58,654 nucleotides of DNA, from assembly GCF_002283555.1 (NCBI RefSeq), contig NZ_MVOI01000006.1, positions 393,325-451,978 on the forward strand, read 5' to 3'. This document shows positions 15,452-23,848 of this stretch, one piece after another. Made by a program: the position numbers and the translations under genes. The stretch is from Rubrivirga sp. SAORIC476 (GTDB taxonomy: Bacteria > Bacteroidota > Rhodothermia > Rhodothermales > Rubricoccaceae). Within the stretch, counting starts at the first letter, position 1, and each line of letters starts with the position of its first letter. The notes below the pieces were generated by a model that was not told the DNA's origin, did not search any database, and saw only the letters and a list, made by a program, of their open reading frames with translations.

Positions 15452-17122
15452 CTACGCCCGCGTCAGGCGGCGGTGCGGTCCAGTGGGCTCGTCGTCGGGC
15501 ACGCCGAGGCGGACCTTCCGGTCGGCTTCGTACTCGGCGTAGTTGCCGGGATAGAAGAACACGCCCCCTTCCTCGAAGGCCAGGATGTGGGTCGCGACGC
15601 GGTTCAGGAACCAGCGGTCGTGGGAGATGACCACCGCGCAGCCGCCGAACGCCAGCAGCGCCTCCTCTAGCGCACGCAGCGTGTTGACATCGAGGTCGTT
15701 GGTCGGCTCGTCGAGCAGGAGCACGTTGGCGCCCTCCTTGAGCGTGACCGCCAGCTGGAGCCGTCCGCGCTCACCGCCGGACAGCGTGCCCACCTTCTTC
15801 TGCTGGTCGGCCCCGCCGAAGTTGAACCGGCCGACGTAGGCGCGGGAGTTGACCTCCTTGGTGCCGAGCTGGATGAAGTCGGCGCCGCCAGAGATGACCT
15901 GCCAGACGGTCTTGTCGGGGTCGAGGTCACGCTCCTGGTTGACGTAGCCCAGCTGCACCGTCTCGCCGACGCGGAAGCTGCCCGCGTCGGGCTGTTCCTG
16001 GCCGGTGATCATGCGGAAGAGCGTCGTCTTGCCCGCGCCGTTGGGCCCGACGATGCCGACGATGCCGCCCGGCGGCAGGTCGAACGTCAGGTCCTCGACC
16101 AGCGTCCGGTCGCCGTAGCCCTTCTTGACGCCCTCGGCCTGCACCACGACGTTGCCGAGGCGGGGGCCTGGCGGGATGTAGATCTCAAGTTCGTCACGCT
16201 TCTCCTCGGAGAGCCCCGCCTGGAGCTCCTCGTAGCGCGCGATGCGGGCCTTCGACTTGGTGCGCTGCCCCTTGGCGTTCTGGCGGACCCACTCGAGCTC
16301 CTGGTGGATCGTCTTCTGACGCTTGGATGCGTCCTTCTCCTCCTGCTTGAGACGGGCCTCCTTCTGCTCCAGCCAGGACGTGTAGTTGCCCTCGAACGGG
16401 ATGCCCTTGCCGCGGTCGAGCTCCAGGATCCACCCGGCGACGTTGTCGAGGAAGTAGCGGTCGTGCGTCACGGCGATGACCGTGCCCTCGTAGCCCGCGA
16501 GGTGCTGCTCCAGCCATGCGACCGAGCGCGCGTCGAGGTGGTTGGTCGGCTCGTCGAGCAGGAGCACGTCGGGCGCCTGGAGCAGGAGGCGGACGAGCGC
16601 CACGCGGCGCTTCTCGCCACCGGAGAGCGGCCCGATGGGCGCGTCGGCCGGCGGGCAGTGGAGCGCGTCCATGGCCTGCTGGAGGCGGGCGTCCACGTCC
16701 CACGCGCCGAGGCGGTCGATGTCTTCCTGGACCTTGCCCTGCTCGGCAATGAGCGCGTCGAAGTCGGCATCGGGCTCGGCGAACGCGTTCGAGATCTCCT
16801 CATAGCGCTTCAGCAGGCCGACGGCCTCGGCCATGCCCTCCTCGACGACCTCCTTGACGGTCCGGCTCGGGTCGCCCAGGTCGGGCTCCTGCTCCAGCAT
16901 CCCGATCGTCAGGCCCGGCTGCTTCTGGATCTCGCCGTCGTGCTTGTCGTCCTGGCCTGCGATGATGCGCAGCAGGGTCGACTTGCCCGCGCCGTTCAGT
17001 CCCAGCACGCCGATCTTGGCGCCGTAGTAAAACGACAGGTAGATGTTGTCGAGGATCTTCTTGCCCGTCGGCAGGGTCTTGCCGACGCCGAGCATGGAGA
17101 AGATGATTTTCTGGTCGCTCAC
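15452..17122 (-). CDS. ettA: energy-dependent translational throttle protein EttA (ABC-F)
   Basis: A 556-residue cytoplasmic ABC-F ATPase that binds the ribosomal E site and gates translation according to ATP/ADP ratio. Two ATPase domains are seen: Walker A GLNGAGKST (41-49) and later GPNGAGKTT, signatures LSGGEKRR and LSGGERGR, Walker B VLLLDEPTNHLD and VLLLDEPTNDLD. Between them lies the charged linker (EEKDASKRQKTIHQELEWVR). The length and the start SDQKIIFSMLGVGK fit EttA rather than other ABC-F types. The start is GTG. A TAGCTTTC box lies 22 bases upstream. Confidence 0.95.
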   Translation of the reverse strand: MSDQKIIFSMLGVGKTLPTGKKILDNIYLSFYYGAKIGVLGLNGAGKSTLLRIIAGQDDKHDGEIQKQPGLTIGMLEQEPDLGDPSRTVKEVVEEGMAEAVGLLKRYEEISNAFAEPDADFDALIAEQGKVQEDIDRLGAWDVDARLQQAMDALHCPPADAPIGPLSGGEKRRVALVRLLLQAPDVLLLDEPTNHLDARSVAWLEQHLAGYEGTVIAVTHDRYFLDNVAGWILELDRGKGIPFEGNYTSWLEQKEARLKQEEKDASKRQKTIHQELEWVRQNAKGQRTKSKARIARYEELQAGLSEEKRDELEIYIPPGPRLGNVVVQAEGVKKGYGDRTLVEDLTFDLPPGGIVGIVGPNGAGKTTLFRMITGQEQPDAGSFRVGETVQLGYVNQERDLDPDKTVWQVISGGADFIQLGTKEVNSRAYVGRFNFGGADQQKKVGTLSGGERGRLQLAVTLKEGANVLLLDEPTNDLDVNTLRALEEALLAFGGCAVVISHDRWFLNRVATHILAFEEGGVFFYPGNYAEYEADRKVRLGVPDDEPTGPHRRLTRA

Positions 17123-17144
17123 GCGGATACGGTTGGGTACCCCG

Positions 17145-17152
17145 GAAAGCTA
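17145..17152 (-). promoter_or_regulatory. TAGCTTTC promoter-like box for ettA
   Basis: Minus-strand TAGCTTTC ends 22 bases before the ettA GTG and differs from TAnnTTTG only in the last base. Confidence 0.45.
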
Positions 17153-17287
17153 GACGGGCCCTCTTCTCCACAGGGTGGATAACCCGTGGACATCCCCGCC
17201 TCGGCAGAGGGCCAGAGGTGACGGAGTCCCGGCGTCAGACGGCAGAAAGCCTGCGGCCTCTACTGGACCCGTTGGGCTGCCGAACCT

Positions 17288-17695
17288 CTACGGCGCCCCG
17301 ACCTCGGTGCCGAGCGTCTGGGCCTCCACCACGAGCGCCTGGTACCGCGCCGCCCAGTCCAGCACGGCCGAGAACGTCCCTGCGTCCACCTGAAGCTGAG
17401 CGGCGACCGACCGGATGGCCGCCGTCTCGCTCGGGTGCAGCACCCCATCCGCGTAGGCGATCTGCAGCAGGTTGAGGAGCACCACGACGCGAGACCGGTC
17501 GGATCCAAAGAGCAGGTTTACGTCGCCGACGACGTTGGGCGCGGCCGCGGTCTCGGCGCCGAGGCCCGCCTCGATGTAGAACCGGTCGAGGCGCTCGACC
17601 TCCTGGATGGCGAGCCGGTTGTCGGCGTCGATGACCTGCCGCGCGAGGACCAGGAAGGCGCGGCGCTGCTCGGGGCGGAGTTCGTGGAGAAACAT
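17288..17695 (-). CDS. TerB-like tellurite-resistance domain protein
   Basis: A 135-residue all-helical cytoplasmic protein. ARQVIDADNRLAIQEVERLD and LLQIAYADGVLHPSETAAIR give the two D-x-x-[LI]-x-x-x-E type acidic motifs of the TerB/DjlA fold, which binds metal in TerB. It stands alone with no other ter genes nearby, so a link to tellurite is not implied. The ATG start follows CCCGCC; no promoter is evident. Confidence 0.75.
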   Translation of the reverse strand: MFLHELRPEQRRAFLVLARQVIDADNRLAIQEVERLDRFYIEAGLGAETAAAPNVVGDVNLLFGSDRSRVVVLLNLLQIAYADGVLHPSETAAIRSVAAQLQVDAGTFSAVLDWAARYQALVVEAQTLGTEVGAP

Positions 17696-17884
17696 GGGCG
17701 GGGGGAGAGAGGACCAAGGTAACGGAGCCAGTGGGTGGCTCCGCGCGTGGTGGCGAAGGGATGACCGGGATGCGTGCCCGGTCGTCAGACGAGCGCCGAC
17801 ACCGTCTGGGGCTCAGAACCCCATGCGGTCGCTTCCCGTTTGGAACGGGCCCTTCTGTCGTTTCTCCTCTCCGTTCGCTCCTCC

Positions 17885-18847
17885 ATGCAAGCCGACTCTC
17901 TCTCTGCCGACACCACCGGGGCGCCCGGCGTCACCGAAGCCGCTTCCGGGATCGTCGCCAAGCTCATCGGGTGGTTCGAGGCCTTCATCCTGCTGCTGCC
18001 GAACCTCGTGCTGGCGGTCCTGATCGTAGTCGCGGGCGCGTTCCTCGCGCGGATCGTGCGGCGGGTGGTGACGAGCGTCCTGGAGCGGACCACCGGCCAT
18101 GCGCCGCAGGCGAAGAACGTCGTCGGGTTGATGGCGACGCTGGCCTATGTCGCGGTCCTCGCCGCGGGCACGTTCATCGCGCTGACCGTGCTGGACCTCG
18201 ACGGGCTGGTGACGACGCTGCTGGCCGGTGCGGGCGTGGTCGGGCTGGCGCTCGGCTTCGCATTCCAGGACATCGCGTCCAACTTCATCGCGGGCGTCCT
18301 GATGGCGATCCGCAACCCCTTCGTGGTCGGTGAGATCATCGAGACGAGCGGGTTCACCGGGACGGTCCGCGAGATCACGCTTCGGTCCACCATCATCGAC
18401 ACGTTCCAGGGGCAGAAGGTGATTCTGCCCAACGCGAAGGTTTACGGCGATCCCATCGTAAACCACTCTGCGCGCGGCGAGCGGCGGATCGACCTCGCGT
18501 GCGGCGTCGGCTACGGGGACGACCTCGGGCACGCGCAGCGGGTGGCGGTCCAGGCCGTCGAGGGCCTGTCGATGCGCAAGGAGGGCAAGCCGGTCCAGCT
18601 CTACTACACCGAGTTCGGCGACTCGTCGGTCAACTTCACGGTCCGGTTCTGGGTGTCGTTCCAGCGCCAGACGGACTACCTGGAGGCGCAGAGCGAGGCG
18701 ATCAAGGCGGTCAAGGGAGCCTTCGACCGGTCGGGCGTCACCATCCCGTTCCCCATCCGCACGCTCGACTTCGACCCCAATGGGGGCGTCGATCTGCGGG
18801 CGGTGCTCAAGGGCACCGGCGGGGCGCTGGGCGACGGCGAGGCCTAG
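17885..18847 (+). CDS. small-conductance mechanosensitive channel (MscS family)
   Basis: A 320-residue inner-membrane channel that opens on hypo-osmotic shock. Three helices precede the cytoplasmic vestibule (about 40-65, 87-108, 113-140). The third holds the Gly/Ala-rich pore helix GAGVVGLALGFAFQDIASNF, followed by the beta domain start NPFVVGEIIE and the motif ILPNAKVYGDPIVNHS. The ATG at 17885 is chosen because a cctcc-ATG context precedes it and upstream codons are not conserved-looking. It converges with apt, with a CCTCG/CGAGG hairpin between. Confidence 0.92.
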   Translation: MQADSLSADTTGAPGVTEAASGIVAKLIGWFEAFILLLPNLVLAVLIVVAGAFLARIVRRVVTSVLERTTGHAPQAKNVVGLMATLAYVAVLAAGTFIALTVLDLDGLVTTLLAGAGVVGLALGFAFQDIASNFIAGVLMAIRNPFVVGEIIETSGFTGTVREITLRSTIIDTFQGQKVILPNAKVYGDPIVNHSARGERRIDLACGVGYGDDLGHAQRVAVQAVEGLSMRKEGKPVQLYYTEFGDSSVNFTVRFWVSFQRQTDYLEAQSEAIKAVKGAFDRSGVTIPFPIRTLDFDPNGGVDLRAVLKGTGGALGDGEA

Positions 18848-18864
18848 CGCCTCGTCCCGAGGCG
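18848..18864. terminator. hairpin between convergent mscS-type gene and apt
   Basis: Seven-base arms CGCCTCG/CGAGGCG with a three-base loop fill the 19-bp gap between the two convergent stops. Related to the CCTCGG palindrome family; likely bidirectional. Confidence 0.55.
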
Positions 18865-18866
18865 GG

Positions 18867-19385
18867 CTACACCACCACGACCGCCTCGGTGGGGACGCCG
18901 TCGGGCAGCGTCGCGCGGCCGTCGAGGAACGCGATCTCGACGGCGAACGAGCAGCCGACCACCGTCGCCCCGGCCGTGGCGACCAGTCGGCAGGCGGCGG
19001 CGGCGGTGCCGCCGGTCGCGATCACGTCGTCGTGGACGAGCACGCGCGCCTCGGCGGGCAGGTCGGCGGCGTGCAGTTCGATGGCGTCCTCGCCGTATTC
19101 GAGCGCGTAGGCCTCGCGCAGCGTCGCGCCGGGCAGCTTTCCAGGCTTGCGAGCCGGGAGGAAGCCCGCCCCGAGGCGGGCTGCCAGCGCGGCGCCGAAC
19201 CAGTAGCCGCGGGCCTCGATCCCGACGACGTGCGTCACCCCGGCGTCGGCCCACGGCGCGGCCAACCGGTCGAGCATCTCGGCGAAGAGCGCCGGGTCGG
19301 CGAGGACTGGCGTGAGGTCCTTGAACTGGATCCCCGTCGACGGGAAGTCGGGGATGGTGCGGAGGGCGGCGGCGAGGTCGGGCAC
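18867..19385 (-). CDS. apt: adenine phosphoribosyltransferase
   Basis: A 172-residue purine-salvage enzyme converting adenine and PRPP to AMP. The start PDLAAALRTIPDFPSTGIQF with KDLTPVL matches the Apt N-terminus, GIEARGYWFGAALAARLGAG follows, and VLVHDDVIATGGTA is the PRPP-binding loop. The length is typical. The start is GTG. It lies about 60 bp downstream of the amidase gene on the same strand and may be co-transcribed. Codons for RLGAGFLP form a small perfect palindrome (19163-19182). Confidence 0.95.
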   Translation of the reverse strand: MPDLAAALRTIPDFPSTGIQFKDLTPVLADPALFAEMLDRLAAPWADAGVTHVVGIEARGYWFGAALAARLGAGFLPARKPGKLPGATLREAYALEYGEDAIELHAADLPAEARVLVHDDVIATGGTAAAACRLVATAGATVVGCSFAVEIAFLDGRATLPDGVPTEAVVVV

Positions 19386-19446
19386 GTCGAAGAGAGTCGG
19401 GAGAGCGAGTGTACGAGCGGTCAGCCCCTCGTCGCGCGCCTCGGTT

Positions 19447-20697
19447 CTACTCCGCGCTGCCGAACTGGAGGCCGCTCTCGTAGCTCGCCTTGTAGTCGCG
19501 GACAGCCTCGAAGATGGCGCGCGCCGTCTCGTCCAGGCCTGAGGCCGAGGACAGGTACCGCGCCTCGTCCGGGTTGGTCACGAAGCCGACCTCCACGAGC
19601 ACGGCGGGCATCGACGCGGCCCACAGCACCATGAAGTTGTCCTGCTTGACGCCGCGGCTGCGGCGGCCCGCGGCCTGAAAACGGCTCTCGATGAGGCGTG
19701 CGAGGTGCTGGCTTTCCTCCTGATACGCGCTCATCGCGAGCGAGCGGAGGATGTCGCCGCCCTCCTCGAAGTCGGCGTAGTAGCTCGGGTCGCTCTCCAA
19801 CTCGATCACGGCATTCTCGCGCTGCATGACCTCGCTGGCGCGGGCAGAGCCGCGCGGCGCCAGGAAGAACGTCTCCGTTCCGTAAGCCGACGACGGCCCG
19901 GCGTTGCCGTGGACCGAGATGAACAGCTTGCCGCCTGCCTGGTTGGCAATCCGGCCGCGGTCGCGGACCTCGACGAACGTGTCGGTGTCGCGCGTGTAGA
20001 CGACGCGCACGCCCAACTCGCGCTCGATCATGGGGCCCAGACGCTGGACGACAGCGAACGCGACGTCCCGGTCGGTCGTCCCGATGCCCACTCCGCCTGC
20101 GTCATGGCCGCCGTGACCGGCGTCGAGCACGATCGTGTCCAGCCGCCAGTGCTCGGCGCCCGTCGGGATCGCCACCGACGTGCCGCCGGGTACCGGGCCG
20201 ACGCCGGTCGTCGCCGGAGCAGGGGGGAGGGCGCCCGCAGGCGGCGTGTCCGGGGACGTCGTCACAACGGACGGATTCGGGCGCCCGCCGCCCCAGGCCT
20301 GTCGCCGTGGACGGGGCGTGTCGGAGAACGACAGCAGCAGGTCGTCGCTGGCACGGTCCGGGTAGGCGCGGACGTGGACGCCCGGCTCGACATCGAACCG
20401 CACGACCACCTGATCGTGGTCCACCCCGACGCTGTAGCCACGGACGGGGCCGACGGCGCGCGCCTGCTCCACGGCGGGCGCGAGGCGGGCGCGGTACAGC
20501 ACCAGCTCCAGGATCCCCTCCTCCTGGTCGACGCTGTACGCTCGCACGCGGCTCGATGTGTGGACGCGGGCCACCACCGACACGCCGTCCGGACTGCGAT
20601 CGAACGACACGCGCTCGACATCGACATCGACATCGGCATCGGCGCGTGCGGGCGACGACACTGCGAGCGCGAGGAAGAGGAGGGCGAGGCGAAGCAT
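19447..20697 (-). CDS. N-acetylmuramoyl-L-alanine amidase (AmiC-type, exported)
   Basis: A 416-residue zinc amidase that cleaves the stem peptide from MurNAc during cell separation or turnover. Signal peptide MLRLALLFLALAVSSPARA, then a beta-rich AMIN-like region (about 25-115), a Pro-rich linker, and the amidase_3 domain with the zinc/catalytic motifs LDAGHGGHDAGG, SVHGNAG and VEVGFVTN. The ATG at 20697 is chosen for its signal peptide; the frame extends upstream without coding character. A TAnnTTTG box lies about 170 bases upstream, so a long leader is expected. Confidence 0.9.
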   Translation of the reverse strand: MLRLALLFLALAVSSPARADADVDVDVERVSFDRSPDGVSVVARVHTSSRVRAYSVDQEEGILELVLYRARLAPAVEQARAVGPVRGYSVGVDHDQVVVRFDVEPGVHVRAYPDRASDDLLLSFSDTPRPRRQAWGGGRPNPSVVTTSPDTPPAGALPPAPATTGVGPVPGGTSVAIPTGAEHWRLDTIVLDAGHGGHDAGGVGIGTTDRDVAFAVVQRLGPMIERELGVRVVYTRDTDTFVEVRDRGRIANQAGGKLFISVHGNAGPSSAYGTETFFLAPRGSARASEVMQRENAVIELESDPSYYADFEEGGDILRSLAMSAYQEESQHLARLIESRFQAAGRRSRGVKQDNFMVLWAASMPAVLVEVGFVTNPDEARYLSSASGLDETARAIFEAVRDYKASYESGLQFGSAE

Positions 20698-20988
20698 GGA
20701 GTCGAGGGGCCAGGAGGACGGTCCGCGCGTCACGAAAAAACCGTGCCGTGGGGACAGATCCCGTCTAGGGCTTCGTCCGGTACCGCCGATTCCGAAACAC
20801 AGGGGCAAAGTGGAACCCACGCGTTCCTTCGTCGGCGTGCAGGATCCGGGGGGGGACGCCGAACTCAAAAGTAAAGACCTGGGGCGGTCTACCTCAAGTG
20901 CTTTCTGAGAGGCGTGGAAAACTCCACCCGCGCTGACGCAGAGGCGGCGCGCCCGATGCCATCAGGCGACCGCGACCCCCGGTGTAGA
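20698..20988. other. 291-bp non-coding stretch before the amidase gene
   Basis: No gene seen on either strand. It contains the promoter-like element at 20866-20898 and a comparatively AT-rich patch (about 20860-20930) unlike the surrounding coding DNA. Confidence 0.6.
20866..20898 (-). promoter_or_regulatory. Bacteroidota-type promoter (CTTG-N21-TACTTTTG) for the amidase gene
   Basis: Minus-strand TACTTTTG at 20873-20866 is an exact match to the Bacteroidota -7 consensus TAnnTTTG. A CTTG at 20898-20895 lies 21 bases upstream, close to the expected -33 TTTG. The predicted start of transcription is about 20858, giving a leader of about 160 nt. Confidence 0.6.
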
Positions 20989-21681
20989 TCACTGATCGCC
21001 GACCAGTTCTCGGAGGCGCCCGTTCACGATGTCGTCATGGTGGCTCAGGCGCGTCCCGAGCGCCTCACGTGCCGACTCGAGACGCTCGGCGGCGACCCGG
21101 ATCTCCTCCGCACGGATCTCATGCTTGAGAGTGAGCAGGTTCGACAGCAGGCCTCGAAGTTGGGTGCGTCGCTCCGACCGCTCGGGGCCGAAGGGGAGGG
21201 TGCGGACGCGTGCGGCGAGGCTGTCCACCTCGGCCTCCATGGCCTGCTCCTGCTGGATCAGGGTGTAGAGCGCCTGATCGCGTGCCGCGACGTCGCGCAT
21301 GTAGGCGGCTTCCACGATGGGCATGACGCGCTCTTCAGGTAAGGCATCCGGCGTGACGTCGGCGAGGATGTAGACGCCGCGGTCTGGGCGGCTGGACGCC
21401 TCCATGGACACCAGGCGCTCGCCTTCGAGGACGTAGGCCACGCCGTCGATTTCGAGGACGGGCGAGATGGGGCCGCTGAACTCCAGCGCATCCTCCATGC
21501 TGAAGCCAGACAGGTCGAGTTCGGCGGGAACCGCGTTCGGGAGGTGGCGACCGTCGAGGTAGACCTCGCCGTCACGGACATCGAACGTGCGAACCGGAGC
21601 GTCCGACGGGTCGGTCTGGGCCGAGGGCGCGGCGACCGCGGCGAGCGCGAGCGTCGCGGCGGCGAGCAGGCGTCGGATCAT
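20989..21681 (-). CDS. hypothetical exported protein, last gene of sigma-factor operon
   Basis: A 230-residue protein with a signal peptide (MIRRLLAAATLALAAVAAPSAQ). Residues 30-110 are beta-like (TFDVRDGEVYLDGRHLP, GVAYVLEGERLVSME). Residues 120-230 are helical and rich in Glu, Arg and Leu (AMEAEVDSLAARVRTL, TLKHEIRAEEIRVAAERLES), probably coiled coil. Its ATG overlaps the stop of the upstream repeat-bearing membrane protein by four bases, so the two are translated together. In the operon sigma factor, membrane protein, exported protein, it could be a periplasmic sensor or modulator; no family supports this directly. Confidence 0.75.
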   Translation of the reverse strand: MIRRLLAAATLALAAVAAPSAQTDPSDAPVRTFDVRDGEVYLDGRHLPNAVPAELDLSGFSMEDALEFSGPISPVLEIDGVAYVLEGERLVSMEASSRPDRGVYILADVTPDALPEERVMPIVEAAYMRDVAARDQALYTLIQQEQAMEAEVDSLAARVRTLPFGPERSERRTQLRGLLSNLLTLKHEIRAEEIRVAAERLESAREALGTRLSHHDDIVNGRLRELVGDQ

Positions 21682-23126
21682 CGTTGGGTCGAGGACGAGT
21701 CGGAACGGAAGCGGGCCCGCGCCGGGGTGCCCGCGCGGACGGACTGGAGGCCAGGCGCCGATCCGGCCGAGGGAGCCCTGGGAACACCGAAGGTCTCGGC
21801 CGGGGCGTCGTCCCAGGCGAGCGCGTCGGCCTCGTCGAGTTCCTGAAGCCGGAGTGAGAGCGCGCGGACGTCATCAGGCGTGTCCCACGACGGCGTCGGG
21901 CGGGCGGGCGATGGCGTCGGCCGCGTGGTGGGCTGGGCGGAGGCGACCTGCGGTGCAGCAGTCGGGGGACTGGGCGACGGCGTGGACGCTTCGCGGATCG
22001 CGCGCTGCGCCGCGGGGGCCACACCGGGCAGGGTCGCGGCAGCCGACAGGGCCGACGGGGCGCTCTGGGCGACGGGCGACTCCTCCACGAGCGGCTCGGC
22101 GGGGGCTTCGTTGGAAGGGGCGACGGGCTGCGGGGTCTCGGCGTCGGTCACGTCCGCCAGTGCGGCGACGGCCACCGGCTCCGCCTCGGGCGCTCCGCCG
22201 AAGGGGAGCACGACGAGGAGCACGAGCGCGGCCACCAGGGCCGTGCCGACACTCGCCCACACGCCGACGGGTGTGCGCCGACGAGTTGGGCGCACGGGAG
22301 CGCGGTCCGGCGAGGTCGCCGGGCGGTCCTCGCGGAGGGGAGCCGCTCCGGCCGTGACTGCGGCGAGGCGGACGGCGTCGAGCGTGGCCGCGGAGGGGCG
22401 TGGCCGCGGCAGGCGGTCGAGCACACGGAGCGACTGGGCGAAGACCGCGGCCTCGACGACCGGCACCTCCAGCACCGGCTCTGGCTCCAGTCCCGATGCC
22501 TCGGCGGCGCGGGCGAGCACCGCGGCCACGGCGTCGGCGGAGGGGCGCGGCTGCGGACGCGCGGCGAGCGAGCGTTCGATGGCGGTTCGCGACTGGGCCA
22601 GCACGGCGGCCTCCGCCGACTCGGTGACGGGGCCGTCCAGATAGAGCGCGCGGACCGGAGCCAGTGAGGCGGCCGCGTCGGCGGCTCGGGCCTCGATGGC
22701 TGCGATCACGCTCGCATCCGGACGGAGGCGCGGCAGGCGGTCGAGGGCCTGGGCAGACTGGTCCAGAAGCGCGGCCTCGACGGGCGAGGCAACCGAGAGC
22801 GCGTCCGAGGCGGAGAGGGGGGGCTCGGCAGCACGCGCGAGGACGGCGGCCAGCACGTCGGCTGAAGGACGGGGCTGCGGGCGCGAGGCGACGGCCCGGG
22901 CGACCGCGGCGTCCGTCTGCGTGAGCACGGCGGTCACGACGGCGGCGCGGGACTCCACGGCGGCGGTGGCGTGCGGCGACGGAGCCGGTACAGGCCAGTC
23001 CTCCAGAACCATGCGCAACTGGCGGAGGGCCTCCTGCTCCGCGTGTCCCGCATCGCCGGGCGCCAGCGGGGCGCCGAGTGACTCCACGTCATACGCGTGG
23101 CGAAGCGGGGTGAGAGCGTCAGACAT
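21678..23126 (-). CDS. single-pass membrane protein with five internal repeats, putative anti-sigma factor
   Basis: A 482-residue protein not recognised as a known family. Residues 1-285 are predicted cytoplasmic, helical and Ala-rich, with one transmembrane helix at about 287-309 (VGVWASVGTALVAALVLLVV) and a Pro/Ala/Ser-rich outer tail. Five copies of a motif with the pattern x-L-x-x-x-P-x-x-x-P-x-A-x-x-x-A-A-V-x-x-R-A-A occur near 40-62, 76-100, 127-149, 182-208 and 235-256, for example PQPRPSADVLAAVLARAA and PQPRPSADAVAAVLARAA. It lies 75 bp after the ECF sigma gene and overlaps the next gene by four bases. By position and topology it is the likely anti-sigma factor, but no zinc-finger anti-sigma motif is seen. 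Confidence 0.72.
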   Translation of the reverse strand: MSDALTPLRHAYDVESLGAPLAPGDAGHAEQEALRQLRMVLEDWPVPAPSPHATAAVESRAAVVTAVLTQTDAAVARAVASRPQPRPSADVLAAVLARAAEPPLSASDALSVASPVEAALLDQSAQALDRLPRLRPDASVIAAIEARAADAAASLAPVRALYLDGPVTESAEAAVLAQSRTAIERSLAARPQPRPSADAVAAVLARAAEASGLEPEPVLEVPVVEAAVFAQSLRVLDRLPRPRPSAATLDAVRLAAVTAGAAPLREDRPATSPDRAPVRPTRRRTPVGVWASVGTALVAALVLLVVLPFGGAPEAEPVAVAALADVTDAETPQPVAPSNEAPAEPLVEESPVAQSAPSALSAAATLPGVAPAAQRAIREASTPSPSPPTAAPQVASAQPTTRPTPSPARPTPSWDTPDDVRALSLRLQELDEADALAWDDAPAETFGVPRAPSAGSAPGLQSVRAGTPARARFRSDSSSTQR

Positions 23127-23201
23127 CGGTGAGTGGGAGGGCGTAGCGAACGGGGCGGCTGGCGAACTCGTGTGTGAAGAGAGCGGGGGAGATACCGGCG
23201 G

Positions 23202-23846
23202 TCAGGCCGGGGTCGAGTCGGTGGGCTTCGGGGCGCCCGGCACGTCGGCCGTGATGCCCTCGAACCACTCGGGGTCGAGGATCTTGCGGAGGTTGATGAG
23301 CGCGTAGCGCATGCGGCCGAGGGCCGTGTTGATCGAGACGCCGGTCAGCTCCGCGATCTCGCGGAACGTCAGCTCCGACTGGTGCCGCATGAGGACGACC
23401 TCGCGCTGCTCCGGGGGGAGCTGGTCGATGGCCGCCTCGACCTCTTCCCAGAGATCGGCTCGGTTGAGGAGCGAGTCGGCCTCGGGGGCCTCGTCGGGCA
23501 GGCGATCCCAGAACGACGGCCCCTCCTCGTCATTGCTGAACTTGTCGACGTCGGTGAACTTCTTCTTGGCGCGGAGCCAGTCGAGGGCCGCGTTGCGCGC
23601 GATGCGCATGGTCCAGGCGAGCCAGCGGCCCTGGCTCTCGTACGAGCCGCGGCGGCGGTGCATGGCCTGGATGGCGCGGTACAGCGTCTCCTGGAACAGG
23701 TCGTTGGCCACGTCCCGGTCGCGCACCATGCCGACGAGGTAGCCGAAGATGCGCTCCTGGTGCCGGGCCAGGAGTTGCGAGAACGCGCGCTGGTCGCCCT
23801 CGTCGAGATAGGCCGTGACGAGTTCGGCGTCGGTGGGAGGAGGCAT
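23202..23846 (-). CDS. RNA polymerase ECF sigma factor
   Basis: A 214-residue sigma-70 family factor with regions 2 and 4 only. Region 2 includes FGYLVGMVRDRDVANDLFQE and WLAWTMRIARNAALDWLRAK; region 4 includes LPPEQREVVLMRHQSELTF and ELTGVSINTALGRMRYAL. An acidic linker between them (KFSNDEEGPSFWDRLPDEAP) is of usual length. Its ATG follows the methyltransferase stop by two bases, so both are in one operon, and a repeat-bearing membrane protein follows. ECF factors are normally held by a co-encoded membrane anti-sigma factor and released by envelope signals. Confidence 0.93.
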   Translation of the reverse strand: MPPPTDAELVTAYLDEGDQRAFSQLLARHQERIFGYLVGMVRDRDVANDLFQETLYRAIQAMHRRRGSYESQGRWLAWTMRIARNAALDWLRAKKKFTDVDKFSNDEEGPSFWDRLPDEAPEADSLLNRADLWEEVEAAIDQLPPEQREVVLMRHQSELTFREIAELTGVSINTALGRMRYALINLRKILDPEWFEGITADVPGAPKPTDSTPA

Positions 23847-23848
23847 GG

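Noticed and set aside
17288-17695. Tellurite-resistance locus
   Set aside because: Only a lone TerB-like domain is present; no other ter genes.
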